From assembly GCA_900317795.1 (NCBI GenBank), contig ONIF01000151.1, forward strand, positions 1 to 5,313: 5,313 nt of DNA. Reading direction: 5' to 3'. Below, in pieces: positions 1-4,839 of this stretch. The position numbers and the translations under genes were made by a program. Within the stretch, counting starts at the first letter, position 1. Every line of letters begins with the position of its first letter. Under the pieces are notes generated by a model. That model worked only from the letters and a program-made list of their open reading frames with translations. It had not been told where the DNA came from and searched no databases. The stretch comes from an uncultured Eubacteriales bacterium. GTDB taxonomy: Bacteria > Bacillota > Clostridia > Oscillospirales > Acutalibacteraceae.

Positions 1-73
1 CTGAAAAATCCAGATTTTCTACCACTACGTTATTGACACCGACCAACATTTTTGCTAAACTTGAAATTGTCAT
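1..73 (-). CDS. ISL3-like transposase, N-terminal fragment (runs off window)
   Basis: This is the first 24 codons of a gene reading off the left edge. The peptide begins MTISSLAKMLVGVNN and ends near VENLDFS, which resembles the short N-terminal leader of ISL3-family transposases, before their zinc-binding HTH and DDE catalytic parts. Family members move a DNA element by cut-and-paste or copy transposition. The ATG at 73 is preceded by AGGAG with a 9-base gap, which supports this start. The stronger evidence for the family is the GGCTCTT terminal repeat about 120 bases upstream. Catalytic residues lie outside the window, so whether the gene is intact cannot be judged. Confidence 0.68.
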   Translation of the reverse strand, partial: MTISSLAKMLVGVNNVVVENLDFS

Positions 74-134
74 GAGGCTCCACTCCTGATCTTGATTTTT
101 GGACAACTTCAAGTATATCACATGGAGCCTCGTG
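59..134 (-). promoter_or_regulatory. Transposase leader with two interleaved inverted repeats covering the start codon
   Basis: Two long inverted repeats share this short leader. Pair A joins 123-134 to 71-82 (12 positions, one G-U in RNA) and buries the ATG and the bases just before it. Pair B joins 102-114 to 59-71 (13 positions, one G-U) and buries the first codons. On the transcript the order is A, B, A', B', so the two stems interleave and probably cannot both form fully. In IS10 and IS50, leader structures of this kind block translation of transcripts that read in from outside. The same role here is inference. Confidence 0.45.
112..120 (-). promoter_or_regulatory. Possible extended -10 promoter of the transposase
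   Basis: On the minus strand TGATATACT fits an extended -10 box (TGN then TATACT). There is no recognisable -35 hexamer at 16-18 bases upstream. A start near 105 would give a short leader lacking the distal arm of pair A and most of pair B. That fits the idea that only read-in transcripts are translationally blocked. Confidence 0.3.
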
Positions 135-160
135 ATGCTTTATTTTATTCATATTTTATC

Positions 161-191
161 GGTTCTTACCCACACATTTTAGGGAAGAGCC
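161..191 (-). repeat. IS terminal inverted repeat, transposase-proximal end
   Basis: Read on the minus strand, the end starts GGCTCTTCCCTAAAATGTG and continues through GTGGGTAAGAACC. This matches the general form of ISL3-family ends (GGCTCTT outer tip, GTGGGT inner block). The exact inner limit is approximate because the other end of the IS is not in the window. Confidence 0.65.
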
Positions 192-211
192 ACTTTTTTC
201 TATTTTATTTC

Positions 212-240
212 AATATACTCTCATAAAATCATTTTGTCAA
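212..240 (-). promoter_or_regulatory. Sigma-A type promoter pointing left into the IS
   Basis: On the minus strand there is a perfect TTGACA at 240-235, a 17-base spacer, and TATATT at 217-212. The expected start is near 205, about 14 bases outside the IS end at 191. No gene of its own lies between it and the IS, so it most likely drove a host gene that the IS has displaced beyond the left edge. It now reads through the IS terminal repeat toward the transposase. Confidence 0.55.
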
Positions 241-484
241 TTCAAAATATTTCGCCCTTGTGTGACATAGTTACAGAAAGGTACTTGTTTTTCTGCTATA
301 CTTGGCATATACTTAAAGATAGAAATACATTCGGAAATAATGGACATTCCGATAGCAGTGGATATTTTTTGCGTTCTGTCCGTAAAAAGTTTTATTCAAG
401 GTATAAATGAGCAAATCTGAAATTTGCACAAAGACATATCCCCGAAATTATTTTTTGTCATTTCAAACTTTATTTCCGCCCCAA
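241..484. other. Intergenic stretch with no supportable gene
   Basis: The sequence is AT-rich. A + strand frame stays open from about 183 to 410 but has no ATG or ribosome site and gives no recognisable protein. Other short ATG-started frames (21-26 codons) lack convincing ribosome sites. There is a small hairpin at 411-427 (GCAAAT, 5-base loop, ATTTGC). The stretch could hold the decayed upstream part of a gene or an upstream regulatory region, but nothing decides this. Confidence 0.5.
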
Positions 485-543
485 GACCCCTCCGTCATTT
501 CATCACTAACGTGATGAAATGCCACCTCCCCTTTCAGGGGAGG
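485..543. repeat. Left end module: 13-bp tip, variable hairpin, 24-bp block
   Basis: The order is tip 485-497, a perfect hairpin with arms 496-506 and 511-521 (loop TAAC), then the 24-bp block 520-543, which folds as CCTCCCCT (525-532), loop TTC, AGGGGAGG (536-543). The hairpin arms share two bases with each neighbouring block. The variable part is 9 bp (TTTCATCAC/GTGATGAAA). Confidence 0.75.
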
Positions 544-544
544 C

Positions 545-575
545 GTGAAAACGGCTTACGCCGTTCTGTATTCAC
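545..575. repeat. Central stem-loop of the MITE-like element
   Basis: GTGAA (545-549) pairs with TTCAC (571-575), enclosing a 6-bp hairpin AACGGC/GCCGTT (550-555 with 560-565, loop TTAC), with a bulge at 566-570. It lies in the unique middle of the element and adds to its highly folded character. No function is evident. Confidence 0.45.
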
Positions 576-629
576 AGTCGCTGTCCGATATTTTTGAGAT
601 ATATTCGATAAAGTTGCGGTGGCTACAGA

Positions 630-694
630 CCTCCCCTGAAAGGGGAGGTGGCAAAAGTTGACAATTTTAATTGTCAACTTTTGACGGAGGGGTC
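630..694. repeat. Right end module: the same blocks inverted, with a different hairpin
   Basis: The 24-bp block 630-653 is the exact reverse complement of 520-543. The tip 682-694 is the exact reverse complement of 485-497. Between them is a perfect hairpin with arms 654-665 and 670-681 (AAAGTTGACAAT and its complement, loop TTTA). Its sequence and its 12-bp length differ from the 9-bp hairpin of the left module. Confidence 0.75.
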
Positions 695-771
695 GGGACA
701 GCCGATAAACTTGATTTTTCGTTTTTACTGGCACAACGAGTAAAATTAATATAGTGCTTGTAGTTGTCATA

Positions 772-912
772 AAAAATGCTTTCAAAGATTCTCTCATACA
801 TTACAAAGATAAGCTGAATATGCAGTTAAGAACAAAAATGAAAATATGGAATGTAAAAAATATATTTTTTATTGATGAAGAAACCGCCCGAAAGAAAGGT
901 TTTGTCAAATAA
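772..912 (+). pseudogene. Probable 3' remnant of a decayed gene
   Basis: A frame open from 772 (after a stop at 769-771) to TAA at 910-912 encodes about 46 residues with protein-like character, including HYKDKLNMQL and IDEETARKKGFVK. In-frame ATGs occur at 820 and 838 but neither has a ribosome site. A strong terminator of the same orientation begins 15 bases after the stop, as expected at the end of a real gene. Just upstream, a second frame (about 703-756, including ADKLDFSFLLAQ) also looks coding, which would fit frameshift decay or interruption by the neighbouring repeat element. The family is not recognised, and it could be chance in AT-rich DNA. Confidence 0.3.
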
Positions 913-927
913 CTGATACATATGAAA

Positions 928-972
928 ACCATCAATATGAGTGGAACACTTATGTTGATGGTCTGTTTTTTA
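928..972 (+). terminator. Rho-independent terminator, + strand
   Basis: A 16-position stem (928-943 with 947-962) has two G-U pairs and a GAA loop, and is followed by CTGTTTTTTA. This is a near-ideal intrinsic terminator for transcription from left to right. It would close the gene whose remnant ends at 912. The opposite strand has only a weak T run after the stem. Confidence 0.8.
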
Positions 973-1060
973 TGCCTTTTTGACGGTGCATTTTTCTGAT
1001 AGAACGATACACCGTATTTCCAAACGACTTCATCTCTGAATGAAAATATATATTCCCTTG
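973..1060. other. Short gap between the terminators, probable element boundary
   Basis: No gene is seen. Tn916-type elements end shortly after the integrase gene, so an attachment end and integrase arm-binding sites would be expected about here. No convincing direct repeats were found by eye. The only structure is a short inverted pair ACGGTG (983-988) and CACCGT (1010-1015) with a 21-base gap. The boundary is inference. Confidence 0.3.
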
Positions 1061-1107
1061 AAAATCAAAAATCTCCCGACAAAATTTTTAGGATTTTGCC
1101 GGGGGAT
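1061..1107 (-). terminator. Rho-independent terminator of the integrase gene
   Basis: On the minus strand, a 15-position stem (1107-1093 with 1085-1071, one mismatch and one G-U) is followed by TTTTTGATTTT. It starts 4 bases after the integrase stop codon, so it ends the ATPase-xis-int transcription unit at the element's edge. Confidence 0.8.
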
Positions 1108-1110
1108 TCC

Positions 1111-2349
1111 TTATTCGTTATCGCCCTCTATTGATTTCAGAAATTCAGCCAATATCTTGAATTCAGACTGTTTCAGATCCATTTTGGCATCTGTGTAGAT
1201 ATTCATAGTGGTACTGATATCTGCGTGTCCGAGAATATCCTGTATGACCTTCATATTCACTTTCGCCTCACAAAGTCTTGTTGCAAAGGTATGTCTGAGT
1301 GAATGACAGCTGAATCTTGGCAGCAGTGTTTTCGGATTGCCGTTTGATTGATCCAAAAGTTCGGCATTGCAGTCACGGACAATTCTTTTCAGTGCCTTAT
1401 TGAGAGTGACCTGATTATGTACATTTCCGAAACGGTTCACGAAAATAAAGTCCGTATAGCCGTCAATTTCTGCTTTGCAGCTGATACCCAGTACCTCCTG
1501 AAAATACTTTTCCTGTTCAAGTGCCTTTTTTACACTTTCCACCATAGGAATTACTCTTATACCGGCTTCTGTTTTGGGTGCATGGATATTATAATAGCAG
1601 CCGTCTTTCTTGTGATTGTAATAGACAAGCGTATGGTCGATACTGATATAATTTTTCTCAAAATCCACATCACACCATCTCAGACCTGTTATTTCACCGA
1701 CACGCATTCCTGTATTCGCCATGACGAAGAAGATGGGATACCAGTGCTGATACTGACGATTGTTTTTGAGATAATCGAACAATAATTTTTGTTCATCTAA
1801 CGTCAGAGCACCATGTGTATCGGGCTTGCTTTTATGTATGAGTTTCAATTCCTTCAAGGCATTATCTGACGGATTGACTCTCAAATAGCAATCCTGTACG
1901 GCTAATTCAAAAATCTGATGGAGTACTGTATGGATATTATCGATTGTGGAAACTTTCAGATTTTTATTTTCATAGAGGGTATTGTAGAAACGGCGGACAT
2001 CGGAATGCTTGATAAGTGAAAGACGCATTTTTCCGAGATCACCCTCCACGAATGTCTTGTACATATAATCGTAATTTTGGAAAGTATTGTCTTTTAAGCC
2101 CCTCTTGATTTCCGACCATTTATCGAACATATCATTCAAGGTCATCGTTCTGCTTTCGGATTTTACTCCATCAAGTTTGTCACGCTGTATTTCTTCCTCT
2201 TTGACACGAAGTTCCTCAAGAGTGGAACTGTAAATATAATGTCGTTTGCCTGTTGAATCGCTGTATCTGTACATATAAGTACCGTCACTACGCTGTGTTT
2301 CTCCCGATTTCAGCACTCTGCCCTTGCTGTCTTTGCGTCTGTTGCTCAT
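1111..2349 (-). CDS. int: Tn916-type tyrosine recombinase (integrase)
   Basis: This 412-residue protein is a site-specific recombinase that would integrate and excise the element by cutting and rejoining att sites through a covalent 3'-phosphotyrosine link. Residues 1 to about 65 (from RRKDSKGRVLKSGETQR) match the Tn916 Int arm-binding domain. About 70-170 is the helical core-binding domain, and about 180-400 is the catalytic domain. The expected catalytic set is all visible: R216 (TGMRVGE), K259 (APKTEAG), H349 and R352 (HSLRH), H375 (GHAD) and the nucleophile Y385 (NIYTD). Length fits the Tn916/Tn1549-type integrases. The ATG at 2349 is preceded by AAGGAGG with an 8-base gap. It lies 71 bases after xis and ends at a strong terminator, the usual xis-int order at the end of such elements. 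It appears intact. Confidence 0.95.
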   Translation of the reverse strand: MSNRRKDSKGRVLKSGETQRSDGTYMYRYSDSTGKRHYIYSSTLEELRVKEEEIQRDKLDGVKSESRTMTLNDMFDKWSEIKRGLKDNTFQNYDYMYKTFVEGDLGKMRLSLIKHSDVRRFYNTLYENKNLKVSTIDNIHTVLHQIFELAVQDCYLRVNPSDNALKELKLIHKSKPDTHGALTLDEQKLLFDYLKNNRQYQHWYPIFFVMANTGMRVGEITGLRWCDVDFEKNYISIDHTLVYYNHKKDGCYYNIHAPKTEAGIRVIPMVESVKKALEQEKYFQEVLGISCKAEIDGYTDFIFVNRFGNVHNQVTLNKALKRIVRDCNAELLDQSNGNPKTLLPRFSCHSLRHTFATRLCEAKVNMKVIQDILGHADISTTMNIYTDAKMDLKQSEFKILAEFLKSIEGDNE

Positions 2350-2372
2350 TGTGATTTCCTCCTTGTGTTATC

Positions 2373-2413
2373 AATGCCGACAATGTATACGGTTTCATGA
2401 CACTGTCGGCATT
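2373..2413 (-). repeat. 10-bp inverted repeat between xis and int
   Basis: AATGCCGACA (2373-2382) and TGTCGGCATT (2404-2413) are perfect inverted copies with a 21-base gap that contains GTATAC. In the transcript it begins 7 bases after the xis stop and ends 8 bases before the int ribosome site. No T run follows, so it is not a terminator. It could be an RNA hairpin affecting the xis/int ratio, or a protein-binding site. Confidence 0.6.
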
Positions 2414-2420
2414 TTAATGA

Positions 2421-2624
2421 TTATATGGAATAAGCCTTTTCAATAAACTCATCGAACTGTTTACGTTTTATAAGCCTTTTTTCTCCAACCCACAGGACAA
2501 ATACGCATTTCTCATCGTCTGTAAGCTGACGGAGCTTGTTCCTGCCGATGTTGGAATACACCGCTGCCTCTTCAATCGTAAGGTTCTGTTTTTGATAAAT
2601 TGGGATTTCGATTGTTTTATTCAT
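2421..2624 (-). CDS. xis: Tn916-type excisionase
   Basis: This small DNA-bending protein is needed with Int for excision. It has 67 residues, the same length as I recall for Tn916 Xis, and shares its layout: an IPIYQKQNLTIEEAAVYSNI start (Tn916 Xis has IPIW and LTIEEA at the same place), a winged-helix recognition region (about 16-34, TIEEAAVYSNIGRNKLRQL), and a basic wing ending KRKQFDEFIE. The start is the ATG at 2624, because AAGGAGG (2639-2633) lies 8 bases upstream. The in-frame GTG at 2633 overlaps that ribosome site and cannot be the start. It sits 63 bases after the ATPase gene and 71 before int, in the same direction. No clear promoter of its own was seen. Confidence 0.92.
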   Translation of the reverse strand: MNKTIEIPIYQKQNLTIEEAAVYSNIGRNKLRQLTDDEKCVFVLWVGEKRLIKRKQFDEFIEKAYSI

Positions 2625-2632
2625 GAATATCA

Positions 2633-2639
2633 CCTCCTT
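2633..2639 (-). promoter_or_regulatory. Ribosome binding site that fixes the xis start
   Basis: AAGGAGG on the minus strand is followed by 8 bases (TGATATTC) and ATG at 2624. An alternative GTG start at 2633 falls inside the site, so the longer 70-codon frame is ruled out. Confidence 0.85.
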
Positions 2640-2687
2640 GCAGTCTATATAAGTATGATGTATAATCAGAATTTCTTATAATGCTTT

Positions 2688-4712
2688 TTATTCTGTAGGC
2701 ATATCTTCGATTAGATCTAATATATTCAATGTGTTTCTATTATCTGTTCTATTTTTAGACTGACCACACATCTGGGCTTCAAAATCTAAATAAACTGTTT
2801 CATCCAGGTCAGACTGTGTGCAATTGGAATAATTTTCAGAAGCATTCAATATATTCTGATTATAACTTATATCAGTTTCATCCTGAACATCAGGTGGAGA
2901 ATAGTCATGGTCTACACCAAGATAATTTGCGATATCATTCTTTTCTAAGCAAATAAATCTGGTATGCATTCCAACTTTTTTGAAAACCGGAATGGTATTT
3001 TCATTTGTACGGATCAGATCCATTTCGTTCAACTTTTTGATTATCATTCTATCACTTATTTTATGTTCAAGATACCGTTTTGTATCAGCACCTCTGAAAC
3101 AAAAACAGTTCTTTTTTTTGTGATTGATTTTTATCTTGCCGTAAAGAACAAAACGATCAGGGCAACTTTGGGGATTGTTCCTAATGTCTTCAATAAAAAA
3201 AGTTTCGTTGTTTGTTACGATTCCGAATTGAGAATCCCAAATTTCAGAGAGCAGCTCATATATCAAATGCTCCTCTTTGTCCATAGAACGTTCCTTAAGC
3301 AGTTCCTCTGTGTATTCTTCACACTCATTGATAGACTTCACAAAAGTAGAGTAACAAGACGGGAAATCCCCAGTTGTGTATTTTGACAAATGAATAAATT
3401 CACTAAGTATGTCCAATGTTTCGGTAAGAATGAATTGTATATTGGATATCCTTGGCTGACGTAAAGTATCTTTACCGTCTTCCATGTAATTTTTATTGGA
3501 CAAATTTTTGTTTACTTTATATTTCAGTTTCTTAAAATTCTTACATATGTAATCTATAAACGAATTTATGAAAGAAATATATATGTTATGGTTTTTCTGG
3601 AGCCAGGTCAGGTTCTTCGGATCGAATGAATCATCAATATTTACTATCAGACATCTGTTGATAAATCCTTCCCTTTTCAAAATATATTCAGCTGTAATGA
3701 ACGGCAAGGCATTTATCTTTGTATTTTTTCCGTCTATAATTGATTTTCCTACACTTTGCTTGGTTTCAACTATGGCAGCCACCGTTCTTTCCTTTTTCCT
3801 TTTGATGTCATCTGAATCAGAAACATTCAAATCATCGAACAGCACAGAGCAGTCATTAAAGGCTGACATATCATAAATAGCATCAATGTCACTTGAGAGA
3901 GAGATCATATTGCAGTTATCAGTAAACGGTGTGACAAGTAATTTTGCAATTTCCGTTTTGCCGCATCCGCTTTTTCCAACAATATATACTACAAATTCAT
4001 AATGTACCCTTTTGTTTTCATCAATCAGCGGAAATATATACGGTACCAGTGCTGCTATCAAAAGTACAGGCGGATAATTACAAGATTCCAAAAACTTTGA
4101 TATCCAATTTCTATAAATCTGTATAGGTATTGGTTTACTATATTTCATAAAAAAATCAGATTTAGGAATCAAATGATTTAATTGGGAATAATTAATCAGC
4201 CTGTCACCGGTATTAAATACATATCTGTCCTTAATAATGTTGTAGCCAAATGGCAAACAAATGAAGTTTTCTTTTGGCAAATCCGCTATAGTTCCAAGAA
4301 TAGAATCACATAACATTGTTTCTATTGAACGATTGAATACCTTTGATTGTAAAAAGCCAGGCGGTATGTGTTTACTTATTTTGCCTTTTTTTAGGTCATC
4401 ATACGGTATATCAACTTCAACTGTTTCCTCCTTATAGACGAAAGCAATTCGCACATAGTATTTGTTATTTCCATTTTTATAATAATACGTTTGAAATTGT
4501 TTCATTCGAAAGATAAATTTTGCCAAAGGTTCACCTTTATCATAGATTATGCCATTTTTTTCTTCAATTCCTTTCTTGAATAATGGCGGCTTCCCTTTAT
4601 CCTCACTTTTACATGAAAGTGAATTTTTTTCCAATTCGGAAGACATATTTTTTATCAACTCCTTTTTAAGATTTAGCCAATCAGACTGTATTGTCTCCAA
4701 ACTTATATTCAA
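2688..4712 (-). CDS. Element-encoded P-loop ATPase, possible replication helicase, family not recognised
   Basis: This 674-residue protein is probably cytoplasmic, with no signal peptide or membrane segment seen. Its middle holds a Walker A motif GKSGCGKT (246-253), a Walker B-like strand CSVLFDD (288-294), a possible sensor strand near 333-342 (INALPFITAE), and a conserved-looking arginine strand NRCLIVNID (352-360). The domain is most like DUF927- or superfamily 3-type ATPases of mobile elements, which often act as helicases or initiators, but I cannot assign a family. Residues 1 to about 200 are mixed alpha/beta with no known motif. About 480-595 may hold a winged-helix-like region. From 600 the tail is acidic and looks disordered, ending NILDLIEDMPTE. 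The TTG start is discussed under the ribosome-site entry. It precedes xis and int on the same strand, suggesting one unit. It looks more AT-rich than int. Confidence 0.7.
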   Translation of the reverse strand: MNISLETIQSDWLNLKKELIKNMSSELEKNSLSCKSEDKGKPPLFKKGIEEKNGIIYDKGEPLAKFIFRMKQFQTYYYKNGNNKYYVRIAFVYKEETVEVDIPYDDLKKGKISKHIPPGFLQSKVFNRSIETMLCDSILGTIADLPKENFICLPFGYNIIKDRYVFNTGDRLINYSQLNHLIPKSDFFMKYSKPIPIQIYRNWISKFLESCNYPPVLLIAALVPYIFPLIDENKRVHYEFVVYIVGKSGCGKTEIAKLLVTPFTDNCNMISLSSDIDAIYDMSAFNDCSVLFDDLNVSDSDDIKRKKERTVAAIVETKQSVGKSIIDGKNTKINALPFITAEYILKREGFINRCLIVNIDDSFDPKNLTWLQKNHNIYISFINSFIDYICKNFKKLKYKVNKNLSNKNYMEDGKDTLRQPRISNIQFILTETLDILSEFIHLSKYTTGDFPSCYSTFVKSINECEEYTEELLKERSMDKEEHLIYELLSEIWDSQFGIVTNNETFFIEDIRNNPQSCPDRFVLYGKIKINHKKKNCFCFRGADTKRYLEHKISDRMIIKKLNEMDLIRTNENTIPVFKKVGMHTRFICLEKNDIANYLGVDHDYSPPDVQDETDISYNQNILNASENYSNCTQSDLDETVYLDFEAQMCGQSKNRTDNRNTLNILDLIEDMPTE

Positions 4713-4727
4713 AAATTATCCGGGCAT

Positions 4728-4735
4728 CCCTCCTT
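4728..4735 (-). promoter_or_regulatory. Ribosome site of the ATPase gene, unusual spacing
   Basis: AAGGAGGG lies directly against an ATG (4727) whose frame stops after three codons (Met-Pro-Gly-stop). The long frame opens in the same phase at a TTG (4712), 15 bases after the site, which is farther than usual. The next candidate is ATG at 4646 (codon 23), with AAGGAG 12 bases upstream. Codons 1-22 look coding, so 4712 is kept with reservation. Confidence 0.45.
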
Positions 4736-4746
4736 TTGCTGCTTTT

Positions 4747-4752
4747 ATTATA
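4747..4752 (-). promoter_or_regulatory. Possible -10 box for the ATPase-xis-int unit
   Basis: A perfect TATAAT on the minus strand lies about 12 bases before the ATPase ribosome site. No good -35 hexamer stands 16-18 bases upstream (CTTCTT at best), so the promoter would be weak or need an activator. The box could also be chance in AT-rich DNA. Confidence 0.3.
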
Positions 4753-4779
4753 TTAAACCACAAAAGAAAAAGAAGATTA

Positions 4780-4809
4780 TTGAATTTACGATAATATTTA
4801 TGTTATAAT
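4780..4809 (+). promoter_or_regulatory. Promoter of the rightward unknown gene
   Basis: TTGAAT (4780-4785), an 18-base spacer, and a perfect TATAAT (4804-4809) preceded by TGT, giving an extended -10. The expected start is near 4816, about a dozen bases before the GGAGG ribosome site at 4828. Confidence 0.6.
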
Positions 4810-4817
4810 AAATTATC
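4790..4817. promoter_or_regulatory. Possible operator over the + strand -10 box
   Basis: GATAAT (4790-4795) and ATTATC (4812-4817) are inverted copies placed symmetrically around the -10 box, 16 bases apart, with partial symmetry inside. A dimeric regulator could bind here, but the composition is so AT-rich that chance is a serious alternative. Confidence 0.2.
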
Positions 4818-4839
4818 CGAATTGTTTGGAGGGGATTAT

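Larger units (their letters stand above)
1..191 (-). mobile_element. Left end of an ISL3-family-like insertion sequence (partial)
   Basis: The segment has a terminal repeat at 161-191, an AT-rich leader, and the start of a transposase-like reading frame, in the usual order for an IS left end. ISL3-family ends typically begin GGCTCTT and carry GTGGGT a little inside, and both are present here. Family members usually make 8-bp target duplications. The flanking 8 bases here would be 192-199 (ACTTTTTT), but the partner copy lies outside the window. The IS sits about 20 bases downstream of a good leftward promoter at 212-240. Confidence 0.7.
485..694. mobile_element. MITE-like 210-bp non-coding element with nested inverted repeats
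   Basis: The element is bounded by a perfect 13-bp inverted repeat (485-497 GACCCCTCCGTCA; 682-694 its complement). Inside lies a second perfect inverted repeat of 24 bp (520-543 with 630-653), and each copy also folds on itself through CCTCCCCT/AGGGGAGG. Between the outer and inner blocks each end has a separate perfect hairpin. It carries no credible gene. The GC-rich blocks contrast with the AT-rich surroundings, which suggests an inserted repeat. No target duplication is obvious (flanks CCAA and GGGA). It resembles repeats I recall as abundant in Ruminococcus-type genomes, but copy number cannot be checked here. Confidence 0.7.

Noticed and set aside
183..410. Open + strand frame of about 75 codons
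   Set aside because: It has no ATG, no ribosome site and no recognisable peptide, and it begins inside the IS terminal repeat. It is likely chance.
340..420. 26-codon + strand frame starting ATGGACATT
   Set aside because: It is short, with a poor ribosome site and no conserved features visible.
534..797. 87-codon minus-strand frame
   Set aside because: It runs through the hairpins and inverted repeats of the MITE-like element, has no ribosome site and makes no recognisable protein.
1348..1785. 145-codon + strand frame
   Set aside because: It lies wholly inside the integrase gene on the opposite strand, whose catalytic residues are all intact. It is a mirror frame.
2667..2695. Inverted pair CAGAAT/ATTCTG over the ATPase stop codon as a terminator
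   Set aside because: Only 6 bp with a 17-base loop and no T run, so it is too weak to separate the ATPase from xis.
2964..3386. 140-codon + strand frame
   Set aside because: It is antisense to the ATPase gene, Phe- and Ile-rich as mirror frames of AT-rich genes are, and has no ribosome site.
3568..3876. 102-codon + strand frame
   Set aside because: It is antisense to the Walker A/B region of the ATPase and has no independent support.
3944..4126. 60-codon + strand frame
   Set aside because: It is antisense to the ATPase coding region, with no ribosome site or protein-like features.
4549..4794. 81-codon + strand frame over the ATPase start and promoter region
   Set aside because: It has no ribosome site, is antisense to the ATPase N-terminus and runs through the divergent promoter area.
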